From the NCBI GenBank assembly GCA_026702745.1, contig JAPPBT010000051.1:1-50624 (forward strand): a stretch of 50,624 nt of DNA. The letters are read 5' to 3'. This document shows positions 8,781 through 18,821 of this stretch, in pieces. The notes under the pieces are model-generated. The model had not been told where the DNA came from, made no database searches, and was given only the letters and a program-made list of their open reading frames with translations. The position numbers were made by a program, and so were the translations under genes. Source of the stretch: Gemmatimonadota bacterium. Lineage in GTDB: Bacteria; JAAXHH01. How positions within the stretch are numbered: position 1 is the stretch's first letter; the number at the start of each line of letters is the position of its first letter.

Positions 8781-11267
8781 ATGCAACGCCCGGCCCTGTT
8801 CATCGCGGTGTGTTTTGTAATCGGCATCCTGTTGGGACACCGCGTCGACGTATCGCCTGTCCTATTTGCGCTAGGTGCAGTCGCGGTCATCGCGGCGGGT
8901 TACGCGCTCTATCGGACCCGTGGAACCACCTCGCCGTACCTTCGCATATTCATGGCTCTGAGCCTCATGTTCGCGGGCGCCTTCTGGTACGCGGTACAGG
9001 TGCGGGTCGTGCCCGCGAACGACATCCGGAGATTCTGCGACCAGCGGCAACGGCATGTGCTGACCGGGACGATCGTCCGATCGCCCGATGCGAGAGCACG
9101 TTTCACCCTGGTTACGATGGACGTGGACTCCATCTCGTTGGGCGTTGTCGGCTGGGCTTCAAGAGAGTCGCCTGGCATGGCGACCGCCACCGATCAAGCG
9201 GCCCCCGTGACTGGCCGCCTGCAGGTCCGCCTGAACAGCGGCATCGATCCCGGCCGGTACGGCGACCGCGTCCTCGTATCGGGACGCCTGCGCAGCCCCC
9301 AACCCGCTCGCAACCCCGGCGGATTCGACGCGCGCACCTACTACGGGAGCAGGGGGGTTTACGCGCTGGTGAGCGTGCGCGATGCGGGCAGCTATCGCGT
9401 GACGCGGCGCAGTACGTCGTTCACCTGGCAGACCGGGGTCATCGACCCGCTGCGAAGCAGCATCGACCGGTCCATCGACCGGACCATGCGGGGCGATTCT
9501 GCCGCCCTGCTGAAAGGCATCCTGCTGGGTGCGCGGCAGCAGCTGCCCGAGGATCTGCTCCACACCTTCAGGACGATCGGCCTGGCCCATATCCTGGCCG
9601 TGTCCGGGCTGCACGTCGGCCTGATTACCCTGGTGATCCACACGCTGCTGTCCGTCCTGAGACTGCCGCGGAACATCGTCGTCGCCGGCACGCTGGGCGT
9701 ATTGGTGCTTTACGCCTTCATCACCAACCTGACGCCGTCGGTCATCCGGGCTACGATCATGGCGGCGCTCTTCCTGGCGGGCCGCCAGCTGGACCGTCAG
9801 ACCGACACCGTCAACATCCTGGCCGTGGCGGCCATCGTCATTCTCCTGATCTGGCCCTCGGCCCTCTTCGACCTGAGCTTCCAGCTGTCCTTCCTGGCGA
9901 CCTACGCTATCATCACGGGATATCCCCGGATGAAGGAACTGCTCCCCGAGCGGATTTCACGGTCGGAGAAATGGTGGGCCCGCTGGCTGCGGGACGGGTT
10001 GCTGGTCTCGGTCGCGGCGCAACTGGGCGCGCTGCCCGTGGTAGCGGGTACGTTCTACCAGGTTTCCTGGATGTCGGCGGTGGCGAATCTATTCATCGGG
10101 CCGCTGGTGTTCCTGAACACGACCTTCGGCGTGCTCACCGCCCTGACCGGCCCCCTGGCCATCGAAATCGCCCGCCTCTTCAGCGCCGTCAACACGCTGG
10201 TCCTGTTCGCCATGATCCACCTCTCGAAGACCTTCTCCGGCGCGCCGTCCGCGCTGGTCGAGGTGCCGGCGCCTTCCACGCTCTTCTATGGCTCCTTCTA
10301 CGGCGCGGGCCTGCTGCTGCTTTGGAAACCGGGTGGGTCCCGGGCGCGGCGGACGCGGCTGGGTCTGCTGGCCCTTTCTCTCTTGCTCTTCTGTTACAAC
10401 CTGCTGCCCGACCGGTCGCTGAGGATCACCGTCCTCGACGTCGGACAGGGGGACGCCATCTTCATTGCCTGTCCCAACGGACGCACCCTCCTGGTCGACG
10501 GTGGCGTCCGTACGCATTTTTACGACGCCGGCGCCCGCGTCATCCTGCCCTTCATGCGTGCGAAAGGATACCGCCGCGTGGATACGATTATCGTCACCCA
10601 TCCCGACCTGGACCACTACGGCGGACTTCGGGCCGTCGTGGAGTCCGTTGAAGTGGGCGAGGTTCTTTCGAGCGGCGTCGGTTCTCAGTCCCGTTCCTAC
10701 CAGGCCTGGCGCGAGGCCATCGACCGGCGCGGCATCCCGTACCGCATGGTCGCGAGGGGGGACACCCTCGCGGCGCTGGGCGGCGTGCGCGGCCTGTTTC
10801 TTCATCCGGATCCCCTGTTCCTGACAGGCCCGTCGAAGTCCAGCTCCAACGAGGTGTCCTTGGTCCTGCGCCTGTCCCTTGGCGCGTTCAGCATGCTCCT
10901 TACCGGCGACATCGAGGAAAAAGGCGAAGCCGCTACCGTCCGCCGGCCGTCCATCCTGAAAAGCACGGTGCTCAAATCGCCCCATCACGGAAGCCGCTCG
11001 TCGAGCGGAACGACCTTCCTGAACGCCGTCGACCCGGAGGCGGTGGCCGTTTCCGCCGGCATGTACAATGCCTTCGGCCACCCTTCGCCCGAGGTCATTG
11101 AGCGGTACAGGCGGCGGGGAGCGGAGGTGTTTCGAACGGACGAGGGCGGCGCGGTTGTGATCCGCAGCAACGGCCGTTCCTGGGACATGTCGTACTTTGC
11201 GCCGCCACGACCCCTCGGTCCCACGCCCGGCCAGGTGGTGGATGGGTTTCTCTTGACAGCAAAATAA
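8781..11267 (+). CDS. comEC: ComEC/Rec2 family DNA-uptake channel
   Basis: 828 residues, the normal size for full-length ComEC, the inner-membrane channel that carries single-stranded DNA into the cell during transformation. N-terminal membrane helices and a DUF4131-type OB region (about 1-230) come first. The competence domain follows with its hallmark HILAVSGLHVGLI (about 274-286) and many helices. The C-terminal metallo-beta-lactamase-like domain begins at ITVLDVGQGDA and has THPDLDHYGG (the HxxxDH metal site) and SPHHGSRSSS. All three domains appear intact, so a nuclease activity is possible. ATG at 8781; no strong ribosome binding site. No other competence gene is in the window. Confidence 0.95.
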   Translation: MQRPALFIAVCFVIGILLGHRVDVSPVLFALGAVAVIAAGYALYRTRGTTSPYLRIFMALSLMFAGAFWYAVQVRVVPANDIRRFCDQRQRHVLTGTIVRSPDARARFTLVTMDVDSISLGVVGWASRESPGMATATDQAAPVTGRLQVRLNSGIDPGRYGDRVLVSGRLRSPQPARNPGGFDARTYYGSRGVYALVSVRDAGSYRVTRRSTSFTWQTGVIDPLRSSIDRSIDRTMRGDSAALLKGILLGARQQLPEDLLHTFRTIGLAHILAVSGLHVGLITLVIHTLLSVLRLPRNIVVAGTLGVLVLYAFITNLTPSVIRATIMAALFLAGRQLDRQTDTVNILAVAAIVILLIWPSALFDLSFQLSFLATYAIITGYPRMKELLPERISRSEKWWARWLRDGLLVSVAAQLGALPVVAGTFYQVSWMSAVANLFIGPLVFLNTTFGVLTALTGPLAIEIARLFSAVNTLVLFAMIHLSKTFSGAPSALVEVPAPSTLFYGSFYGAGLLLLWKPGGSRARRTRLGLLALSLLLFCYNLLPDRSLRITVLDVGQGDAIFIACPNGRTLLVDGGVRTHFYDAGARVILPFMRAKGYRRVDTIIVTHPDLDHYGGLRAVVESVEVGEVLSSGVGSQSRSYQAWREAIDRRGIPYRMVARGDTLAALGGVRGLFLHPDPLFLTGPSKSSSNEVSLVLRLSLGAFSMLLTGDIEEKGEAATVRRPSILKSTVLKSPHHGSRSSSGTTFLNAVDPEAVAVSAGMYNAFGHPSPEVIERYRRRGAEVFRTDEGGAVVIRSNGRSWDMSYFAPPRPLGPTPGQVVDGFLLTAK

Positions 11268-11281
11268 CCTCGGTCTATATT
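11253..11281 (+). promoter_or_regulatory. Sigma70-type promoter for the TPR peptidase gene
   Basis: A perfect -35 TTGACA (11253-11258), a 17-base spacer and TATATT (11276-11281). The -35 lies inside the last codons of comEC. The predicted start is near 11288, about 58 bases before the ATG at 11346. Confidence 0.7.
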
Positions 11282-11345
11282 TCGATAACACAACATAAGT
11301 CATTATCAAACATATATTTAACACCGATTTATACCCCGGTCCAAT

Positions 11346-14054
11346 ATGATCAGAGCCGCCCCTTTGCTCGCGGTGCTTCTGCTGCTCTTCGCGGCGGAAA
11401 TCCCTCCCCCTGCTAACGCCCAGGGCGCAACAGCCCAGAACCGCTCCGCCCAGGACGGCGACGCCTTCAAAGAAGCGATCAAGGAAGGTCTTGCGGCGCG
11501 CCAGCGCTACGTGGACCGGATCGAGGAACTCCAGACGGAGGTCACGAGGCAAAACGCCCGCCTGCGCACCGCCGGTACCGGCAATCGTGATGAGCAGGAG
11601 CGGCGAAACGAGACGATGTCGGCGCTTGCACGGCTTCACATGTCCGTCGGACAGTATGATCAGGCCGTCGAACTCCTGAGTAGCGCGGTGGAGCAGGCGG
11701 GCGCGACCGAATACACCGCCGACATGCGCGCGTTGCTTGGCAGACTACTCCTGGGCCTGGGGCGGTATGACGAGGCGGAGGCCGTGCTGGCCGCTACCCG
11801 GTCTCGCCAGGGCGGTCCGGCGCTGGCCACCGTTCGGCTCGCGGAGGTGTATTTCACGACGGGCAGGACCGATGAAGGCCTCGAACTGTGCCGCGAGGTC
11901 CTGAGGAACACTGGATCACAAGGACCGCCGAACGCACCGAACCTGATGGCCGCGGGGCTCGCCGCGCGGTACCTGGAGCTTTCTCACGAGGCCAACTCGT
12001 TTCTGGCCGCCGCGACACGTGTCGACGGCGAGTATCTCGATGCCTACGTGGCATGGGGTCGCCTCTTCCTCGACAAGCACAACCGTGCGGAAGCGACGGG
12101 GATTTTCGAAGACGCGCTGAAGATCGACGCCGGATATCCGCCGGCGCTGATGGGCCTGGCCGAGGCGCTTGCGGAGAAACAGCCGCTGCCGGCGGAGGCC
12201 ATAGTACAGAAGGCGCTCGCGATCAACCCCGCGCTCATGGAGGGACGTCTTTTCCTCGCGGGTCTCCACCTGACGGACGAGGCCTATGATGAGGCGATCG
12301 GCCAGCTGGACCAGGCCCTGGAGGTCAACCCGGAATCGCCAGAAACACATGCCCTCCTGGCGGCCGCTTACCACGGCCAGGGCCGCCAGGCCGAATTCGA
12401 AGCCGCCCGGCAGCGCGTCCTGGACATAAATCCTTCCTATGGCCGGCTGTACGAAATCATCGCGAACCACCTCACGCGGCGCTACCGGTTCCGGGAGTCC
12501 GTGGAGATGGGCCGCCGTGCGATCGAGACCGACCCCGCGCTCTGGTCGGCCTACGCCGGGCTTGGGATCAGCCTGACCCGGGTAGGCGAGATGGATGAGG
12601 CCCGCCGGATGCTGGAACAGGCCTTCGACAGAGACCCATTCGACACCCGGACCTACAACACGCTGGAACTGCTCGACGCCTTCGAAGATTTCGAGACCAG
12701 GGAAAGCGGACCGTTTATCCTGAAGATCCACCGGGACGAAGACGCCGTGTACGGGAAGCTGGCCCTCGACCTGCTCGAAGAAGCCCACCGGACGATCGCG
12801 CCGCGGTACGGGTTCACGCCGGATGGACCCGTGCTCGTCGAGATGCTGCCGGACAACGACGACTTCATGGTGCGCATCGCCGGCGTGCCGGGAACGGGCG
12901 GCCTGCTGGGAGTCTGCTTCGGCGAGGTGGTGGTGGCGAATTCACCCAGGGCCCGGCCGAAGGGGACGTTCAACTGGGGGCAGACGCTCTGGCACGAGTA
13001 CATCCACGTCACCCATCTGCAGCAGACGCGCAACCGGATCCCCCGCTGGCTGGCGGAAGGCATCGCCGTCTACGAAACGCGTCTCGCCCGGCCGGAATGG
13101 GACATGGACCTGGAAGCGGAGTTCACCGAGGCGGCCATCCAGGGCGAGTTACTCGCCGTCAGCGAACTGAACCGGGGTTTCACCCGGCCGAAGTCGCGGA
13201 ATCAGATCGTCCTTTCCTACTACCAGGCCTCGGTCGTCGTGGAATACATCGTGGACACCTTCGGATTCGAGGCGGTCCGGCACATGCTGGACCTGTACAA
13301 CAGGAATCGAACCACCGCCGAAGTCGTTCGCGAGGTAACGGGCCGGTCCATGGAAGACTTCGACCGGGATTTCGCGGACTATACCGAAGAACGGATCGCC
13401 GGGCTCAGCCGCGTTTTACAATTCAAGCCGCCGCGCGACGAGAAGCCGTCCATGGCCGAACTGGAGGCGATGGCGGCCGATCACCCGGAGAGTTTCTACG
13501 CCCACCTGATGCTGGGCCAGGCGTTGCACATGCAGAAACGGTACGAAGAAGCCATCGCGCCGCTTGAACGCGCCCGGACCCTCTTCGCCAATTACACCCA
13601 TGCCGGCAACCCCCACGCATTGCTGGCGGAGATCTACCTCGAACAGGGGAACACGGAGGCGGCGATGGAGGCCCTCGAGGCCCTCACCGCCGTCGACGAG
13701 GACGACATCGAATCCTGCAAGACCTTGGCCGGGCTCTACGCCGGGGAAGGCCGGCGCGGGGACGCCCTCCGCATCCTGGAACGGGCCGTCATGATCGATC
13801 CCTTCGACGCCGAGATCCGCAAGATGCGCGCCGGTTTGTACGAACGGGACGGAAGGCCGGAACTGGCCGTGCCAGAGTACGAAGCCGTGCTGGCGGTCGA
13901 GACCACCGACCGGGTGCAGGCGCAGTACGACCTGGCCCGCGCCTATCTGGCGGCGGGAAGGAAGGACGACGCCAGGAAGGCCGCGCTGAAGGCCCTGGAG
14001 GCTGCGCCCGGCTTCGAAGCCGCCCAGGAGGTCCTGCTCCGGTCGCTGGAATGA
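11346..14054 (+). CDS. Secreted TPR protein with gluzincin metallopeptidase domain
   Basis: 902 residues. A signal peptide (about 1-26, hydrophobic core LLAVLLLLFAA, then ANAQ) predicts export. An N-terminal array of tetratricopeptide repeats (about 95-465) and a C-terminal one (about 705-900) flank a peptidase-MA-like domain. Its zinc site is complete: H550-E551-Y-I-H554 (WHEYIHVTH), with a third ligand E571 in RWLAEGIAVYE. Family knowledge: such gluzincins flanked by TPRs occur in many environmental bacteria, but substrates are mostly unknown. The intact HExxH suggests an active enzyme, with TPRs binding a partner or substrate in the periplasm. It has its own promoter and is followed by about 260 bases of non-coding sequence before carB. 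The ATG at 11346 lacks a strong ribosome binding site. Confidence 0.85.
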   Translation: MIRAAPLLAVLLLLFAAEIPPPANAQGATAQNRSAQDGDAFKEAIKEGLAARQRYVDRIEELQTEVTRQNARLRTAGTGNRDEQERRNETMSALARLHMSVGQYDQAVELLSSAVEQAGATEYTADMRALLGRLLLGLGRYDEAEAVLAATRSRQGGPALATVRLAEVYFTTGRTDEGLELCREVLRNTGSQGPPNAPNLMAAGLAARYLELSHEANSFLAAATRVDGEYLDAYVAWGRLFLDKHNRAEATGIFEDALKIDAGYPPALMGLAEALAEKQPLPAEAIVQKALAINPALMEGRLFLAGLHLTDEAYDEAIGQLDQALEVNPESPETHALLAAAYHGQGRQAEFEAARQRVLDINPSYGRLYEIIANHLTRRYRFRESVEMGRRAIETDPALWSAYAGLGISLTRVGEMDEARRMLEQAFDRDPFDTRTYNTLELLDAFEDFETRESGPFILKIHRDEDAVYGKLALDLLEEAHRTIAPRYGFTPDGPVLVEMLPDNDDFMVRIAGVPGTGGLLGVCFGEVVVANSPRARPKGTFNWGQTLWHEYIHVTHLQQTRNRIPRWLAEGIAVYETRLARPEWDMDLEAEFTEAAIQGELLAVSELNRGFTRPKSRNQIVLSYYQASVVVEYIVDTFGFEAVRHMLDLYNRNRTTAEVVREVTGRSMEDFDRDFADYTEERIAGLSRVLQFKPPRDEKPSMAELEAMAADHPESFYAHLMLGQALHMQKRYEEAIAPLERARTLFANYTHAGNPHALLAEIYLEQGNTEAAMEALEALTAVDEDDIESCKTLAGLYAGEGRRGDALRILERAVMIDPFDAEIRKMRAGLYERDGRPELAVPEYEAVLAVETTDRVQAQYDLARAYLAAGRKDDARKAALKALEAAPGFEAAQEVLLRSLE

Positions 14055-14171
14055 GCGCACCGGCACACCCTGACAGCACCCGGCCAGCCCACCGTTAGCG
14101 CCCGATCCACCAGCACCCACTGCGCTCGGTCCGCCAGCACCCGCCCCACTCGATTCGGCCCGGTTTTAACG

Positions 14172-14200
14172 TTGCGATTCGGGCCTTCTCAATTTATATT
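14172..14200 (+). promoter_or_regulatory. Sigma70-type promoter of carB-argJ
   Basis: TTGCGA (14172-14177), a 17-base spacer and TATATT (14195-14200), about 110 bases before the carB start. The same TATATT -10 is seen at three other promoters in the window. The stretch 14055-14171 between the peptidase stop and this promoter holds nothing I recognise. Confidence 0.55.
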
Positions 14201-14238
14201 CATGCGGTTTGCTCCAACTGAACGCAGGTGATGCGCGA

Positions 14239-14292
14239 GCGCCCCGCCGTGGGCGTCTCACCGCATGCGCCCCGCCGTGGGCGCCTCACCGC
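14239..14292 (+). repeat. 26-base direct repeat upstream of carB
   Basis: Two copies (14239-14264 and 14267-14292) of a 26-base unit containing CGCCCCGCCGTGGGCG differ at one base and are separated by two bases. They lie in the untranslated leader just before the carB ribosome binding site. Each copy contains a GCG-rich inverted element that could fold in RNA. Confidence 0.8.
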
Positions 14293-14312
14293 GGTCCCTT
14301 TTGAGGGTCATC

Positions 14313-17300
14313 TTGCCGAAACGCAACGACATCGAATCCATCCTGATCATCGGCTCCGGGCCGATCGTCATCGGACAGGCCTGCGAGTTCGACTATTCCG
14401 GCACCCAGGCCTGCAGGGCGCTCCGCGAAGAAGGCTACCGGGTCGTGCTGATCAACAGCAATCCGGCCACGATCATGACGGATCCGGACATGGCCGACCG
14501 GACCTACGTCGAGCCTATCACCGCGGAATACGTGGAGAAAGTCATCCGGCGCGAGCGCCCCGACGTGCTGCTGCCCACGCTCGGGGGACAGACCGCCCTG
14601 AACGTCGCCGTCGAGCTCGCCGAGTCGGGCACGCTGGACCGCTACGGGGTCGAACTCATCGGGGCCAAGCTCGAGGCCATCAAGATGGCGGAGGACCGGG
14701 AACTGTTCCAGCAGGCCATGGAGCGCATCGGCCTGGAAGTGCCCCGGGGCGGCTTCGCGCGGACCGTCGACGAGGCCTGGGAACTGGTGAAGAATACGGG
14801 CTTCCCCGCCATCATCCGGCCGGCCTTCACCCTGGGCGGCGCGGGCGGGAGCATCGCGCGCAGCGAATCGGAATACGCCGAGGCCGTCGAATGGGGGCTG
14901 TCCACCAGTCCCATCACCGAGGTGCTGATCGAGGAGTCGGTCATCGGCTGGAAGGAATACGAACTCGAGGTCATGCGCGACCTGGCCGACAACGTGGTCA
15001 TCATCTGCTCCATCGAAAATTTCGACCCCATGGGCGTGCACACCGGCGACAGCATCACGGTCGCCCCCGCGCAGACCCTCACGGACAAGGAATACCAGGC
15101 GCTCCGGGACGCCTCGATCAAGGTGATCCGGGAGATCGGCGTGGAGACGGGCGGATCGAATATCCAGTTCGCCGTCAGCCCCGAAGACGGCCGCATCCTG
15201 GCCATCGAGATGAACCCCCGCGTGTCCCGCAGTTCGGCCCTGGCCTCCAAGGCCACGGGCTTCCCCATCGCCAAGATCGCCGCGAAGCTGGCGGTCGGAT
15301 ATACGCTGGACGAGATCCCGAACGACATTACCCGCGAAACCCCCGCATCCTTCGAGCCCACCATCGACTACGTGGTGGTGAAGATCCCGCGCTGGGCCTT
15401 CGAGAAATTCCCCAATGCCGATACGCAGCTCGGCACGCAGATGAAGTCGGTGGGCGAGACCATGGCCATCGGCCGGACTTTCAAGGAAGCGCTCCAGAAA
15501 GGGCTCCGGGGTCTGGAGATAGACCGCCACGGCCTCGGCGCGGACGGGAAGGATCAGGTGGACGGCGTGCTGGACGATCTCAGGGAGCAGATGGCCCGGC
15601 CCACGGCGGAGCGCATCTTCCAGATCAAGACCGCCCTCCAACTCGGCATGCCCATCGAAGAGATCTACGCGCTTACCGGCGTCGATCCCTGGTTCCTGCA
15701 CAACCTGCGGGACATCGTCGAGCTCGAGGGCGAGATCGGCGCGCACCGGAACGGGTCCATGCCCCGGAACCTGTTGCACAAGGCCAAGCAGGCCGGTTTC
15801 TCCGATGTGCAGATCGCCCACCTGACCGGCAGCGACGAGCGGTCGGTCCGCGCCCGGCGCATCGAGGCGCGCGTGGACGCCGTGTTCAAGACTGTCGACA
15901 CCTGCGCGGCCGAGTTCGAGGCCATGACGCCCTACTACTATTCGACCTACGAGACCGAGAACGAGACCCGGCCCAAGACGCGGAAGACGATCATGATCCT
16001 CGGCGGCGGGCCGAACCGCATCGGCCAGGGGATCGAGTTCGACTACTGCTGCGTGCAGGCGGTTATGGCGCTGAAGGAGGACGGATACGAGACGATCATG
16101 GTCAACAGCAACCCGGAGACCGTGAGCACCGATTACGACATCTCGGACCGGCTGTTCTTCGAGCCCCTCACCTTCGAAGACGTGATGAACATCGTCGAGA
16201 CGGAAAAGCCGGACGGCGTGATCGTCCAGTTCGGCGGGCAGACGCCCCTCAAGCTGGCCCTGCCGCTCGAACGCGCGGGCGTGCCCATTATCGGCACGTC
16301 GCCCGACAGCATCGACCTGGCCGAGGACCGCAAGCGGTTCGGCGCCCTGACGACGGCGCTGGGCATCCCCCATCCGCCCCACGGGACGGTCTTTTCCTTC
16401 GAAGAGGCCCGCGAGGTGGCGGGCGAGATCGGATACCCCGTGCTGGTGCGGCCTTCCTATGTCCTCGGCGGCCGCAACATGGCCCTGGTCTACGACGACG
16501 ATTCCCTGCAGGCCTACATGAAAACCGCCGTCCACGTGTCCCCCGAGCATCCCATCCTCATCGACAAGTTCCTCGAGGACGCCTTCGAATACGACGTGGA
16601 TGCCGTCTCCGACGGGACGGACGTCGTCCTGGGCGGGATTATGGAACACATCGAGGAGGCGGGCATCCATTCCGGGGACAGCGCCTGCGTGCTGCCGCCC
16701 TACATGGTCAAGCCTATGCATATCGACACCATGAGGAACTACACCCACGCCCTGGCGAGAAGCCTCAAGGTCGTCGGACTGATCAACGTGCAGTACGCCA
16801 TCAAGAACGACGTGGTCTACGTGCTGGAGGTCAACCCGCGCGCCTCGAGGACGATACCCTTCGTCTCCAAGGCCATCGGCGTGCCGCTGGCCCAGCTCGC
16901 GGCGAGGGTCATGGTGGGGAAGACGCTGCGGGAACTCGGTTTCACCGAAGAAATTATCCCGCCCTATGCCTCGGTGAAGGAGGTTGTGCTGCCCTTCGTC
17001 AAATTCGCGGGGTCGGACAGCCTGCTCGGACCCGAAATGAAGTCGACCGGCGAGGTCATGGGCATCTACGAGGAACCGGGGATCGCCTTCGCCAAGGGAC
17101 AGAGCGCGGCGGGCGGCTCCCTGCCCCTGTCCGGCACTGTCCTGGTCAGCGTCAACGCCTTCGACCACGAGAACGTCGTCGCAATCGCCCGGGAGCTCGA
17201 TATGCTGGGCTTCACGATCATGGCGACGAGCGGCACCGGCCGGACGCTGGAGGACGCCGGCCTGGAGGTGGTCCGGGTCAACAAGGTCTGGGAGGGCGAA

Positions 17301-17552
17301 CCGCACATCGTGGACCACATCCGGCGAAGCGACATCCAACTCATCATCAACACGCCGCTGGGCAAGAGCGCGCGGGACGACGACTACATGATCCGCCGCG
17401 CGGCCATCGAGGCGAACATCCCGTGCATCACCACGCTCTCGGCGGCCTGGTCCGCGGTAAAGGCCATCCAGGCGCTCAAGAACGAGGGCCGCGAGATCTC
17501 GGTGAAGAGCCTGCAGGAGTGGCACGAGACATTGAAAGAAGCGAGGGTTTGA
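14313..17552 (+). CDS. carB: Carbamoyl-phosphate synthase large subunit
   Basis: Makes carbamoyl phosphate from glutamine-derived ammonia, bicarbonate and 2 ATP for arginine and pyrimidine synthesis. I choose the TTG at 14313 (1079 aa, typical for CarB), because family similarity starts at [20 protein letters not shown] and GAGGG sits 6 bases upstream. The open frame also begins at an ATG at 14265, but those extra 16 residues do not match the family. Two duplicated ATP-grasp halves are visible: the first with [19 protein letters not shown], the second from [20 protein letters not shown] with [22 protein letters not shown]-terminal MGS-like allosteric domain (from about residue 940) follows. 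carA is not in the window. It is followed two bases after its stop by argJ, linking it to arginine supply. Confidence 0.96.
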   Translation: MPKRNDIESILIIGSGPIVIGQACEFDYSGTQACRALREEGYRVVLINSNPATIMTDPDMADRTYVEPITAEYVEKVIRRERPDVLLPTLGGQTALNVAVELAESGTLDRYGVELIGAKLEAIKMAEDRELFQQAMERIGLEVPRGGFARTVDEAWELVKNTGFPAIIRPAFTLGGAGGSIARSESEYAEAVEWGLSTSPITEVLIEESVIGWKEYELEVMRDLADNVVIICSIENFDPMGVHTGDSITVAPAQTLTDKEYQALRDASIKVIREIGVETGGSNIQFAVSPEDGRILAIEMNPRVSRSSALASKATGFPIAKIAAKLAVGYTLDEIPNDITRETPASFEPTIDYVVVKIPRWAFEKFPNADTQLGTQMKSVGETMAIGRTFKEALQKGLRGLEIDRHGLGADGKDQVDGVLDDLREQMARPTAERIFQIKTALQLGMPIEEIYALTGVDPWFLHNLRDIVELEGEIGAHRNGSMPRNLLHKAKQAGFSDVQIAHLTGSDERSVRARRIEARVDAVFKTVDTCAAEFEAMTPYYYSTYETENETRPKTRKTIMILGGGPNRIGQGIEFDYCCVQAVMALKEDGYETIMVNSNPETVSTDYDISDRLFFEPLTFEDVMNIVETEKPDGVIVQFGGQTPLKLALPLERAGVPIIGTSPDSIDLAEDRKRFGALTTALGIPHPPHGTVFSFEEAREVAGEIGYPVLVRPSYVLGGRNMALVYDDDSLQAYMKTAVHVSPEHPILIDKFLEDAFEYDVDAVSDGTDVVLGGIMEHIEEAGIHSGDSACVLPPYMVKPMHIDTMRNYTHALARSLKVVGLINVQYAIKNDVVYVLEVNPRASRTIPFVSKAIGVPLAQLAARVMVGKTLRELGFTEEIIPPYASVKEVVLPFVKFAGSDSLLGPEMKSTGEVMGIYEEPGIAFAKGQSAAGGSLPLSGTVLVSVNAFDHENVVAIARELDMLGFTIMATSGTGRTLEDAGLEVVRVNKVWEGEPHIVDHIRRSDIQLIINTPLGKSARDDDYMIRRAAIEANIPCITTLSAAWSAVKAIQALKNEGREISVKSLQEWHETLKEARV

Positions 17553-17554
17553 CC

Positions 17555-18766
17555 ATGCAGACGGTAGACGGCGGCATACTGGCCCCGAAGGGGTTCCTGG
17601 CCAATACGGCGGGCTGCGGCATCAATAGTCCGAAGGGCAGCCGAAAGGACCTGGCGGTGATCGACGCGGGCGGGACCGCCTCCGCGGCGGGGGTGTTCAC
17701 CACGAACCGGGTACAGGCCGCACCGGTGGTCCTTTCCAAAGACCATCTGCAGACCGGCATGGCGCGAGCCGTCGTGGTCATCAGCGGCAACGCCAACGCG
17801 TGCAACGGGGAACCCGGCATGGCGGACGCCCGCGAGATGGCCGCCCTGGTGGCCGAAGGGTTGTCCGTACCCGCGAGCGAGATCCTCGTCGCTTCCACCG
17901 GGGTCATCGGCCGGCCCCTGCCCATGGACGTGATCCGCGAAGGCATCCGGGAAGCGCTGGACCGGCAGCCGCTGGGTCCTGACCCGGACGCCGCCGAGTC
18001 GATCATGACGACCGACACGGTACCCAAGACCTGCGCGGTGCGGTTCGATCTCGATGGTACGGCCGCGGTGGTCGGCGGTATCGCCAAGGGCGCGGGCATG
18101 ATCTGTCCGGATATGGCCACGATGATCGGCGTGGTCACGACGGACGCCGCCATCGCGCCGGGCGCCCTGAAGTCGGCCCTCAAGCGGGCCGTCGGCAAGT
18201 CCTTCAACTGCATCACCGTCGACGGGGACATGAGCACGAACGACACCGTGTTCATCCTGGCCAACGGCGCCGCGGGCAATCCGGAGATAACCCAGCCGGC
18301 CGGGGACGCCTACGAGCGGTTCGCCGAAGCGCTGGAGCACGTCTGTACCGACCTGGCGAAGAAGATCGCCCGGGACGGCGAAGGCGCGACCAAACTCGTG
18401 GAGATCCGCGTGCGGGGCGCCCGGACGGACGAGGACGCCCGGACGATCGGCATGAGCGTGGCGAATTCCGCCCTGGTTAAGACGGCCATCTACGGCCACG
18501 ATCCCAACTGGGGCCGGATCCTCTGCGCCGTCGGGTACGCGGACGCCGAATCGGACCCGGACACGATCGACCTGTTCCTCTGCGGTCACCAGTTGACGCG
18601 CGACGGCCAGGGACTCCCTCTCGACGAGCCGATGATGCGGGAAGCCCTTTCCGCCAGTGAAATACCCGTCGAAATCGATCTCAAGCTGGGAGTCGGCGCG
18701 GCCACGGTATGGACCTGCGACATGTCCCACGAATACGTGACCGTGAACGCGGAATATACCACCTGA
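17555..18766 (+). CDS. argJ: Bifunctional glutamate N-acetyltransferase/ornithine acetyltransferase
   Basis: 403 residues. Transfers the acetyl group from N-acetylornithine to glutamate, closing the cyclic arginine pathway. Seen: N-terminus GGILAPKGFLANTAGCGI, the oxyanion-hole and substrate region IAKGAGMICPDMATMIG with the self-cleavage site A188-T189 (T189 becomes the nucleophile of the beta chain), and the C-terminal HDPNWGRILCAVGYA. The ATG at 17555 has GAGGG upstream, in the last codons of carB, so translational coupling is likely. Whether it is bifunctional or monofunctional cannot be read from sequence. Its presence indicates acetylated intermediates for arginine, so the LysW genes at 40-48 kb are more likely for lysine. 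Confidence 0.95.
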   Translation: MQTVDGGILAPKGFLANTAGCGINSPKGSRKDLAVIDAGGTASAAGVFTTNRVQAAPVVLSKDHLQTGMARAVVVISGNANACNGEPGMADAREMAALVAEGLSVPASEILVASTGVIGRPLPMDVIREGIREALDRQPLGPDPDAAESIMTTDTVPKTCAVRFDLDGTAAVVGGIAKGAGMICPDMATMIGVVTTDAAIAPGALKSALKRAVGKSFNCITVDGDMSTNDTVFILANGAAGNPEITQPAGDAYERFAEALEHVCTDLAKKIARDGEGATKLVEIRVRGARTDEDARTIGMSVANSALVKTAIYGHDPNWGRILCAVGYADAESDPDTIDLFLCGHQLTRDGQGLPLDEPMMREALSASEIPVEIDLKLGVGAATVWTCDMSHEYVTVNAEYTT

Positions 18767-18821
18767 TACACCACCAACGATTTCACGCGGCCTTGCGGGC
18801 CGTCACCACGGAAGATGTCTC

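Noticed and set aside
14286-17525. Very long open frame (about 1080 codons) opposite carB, and another in a second plus frame through carB into argJ
   Set aside because: High GC content at third positions keeps the other frames open. The carB frame has complete family motifs; the others are low-complexity Arg/Gly/His-rich.
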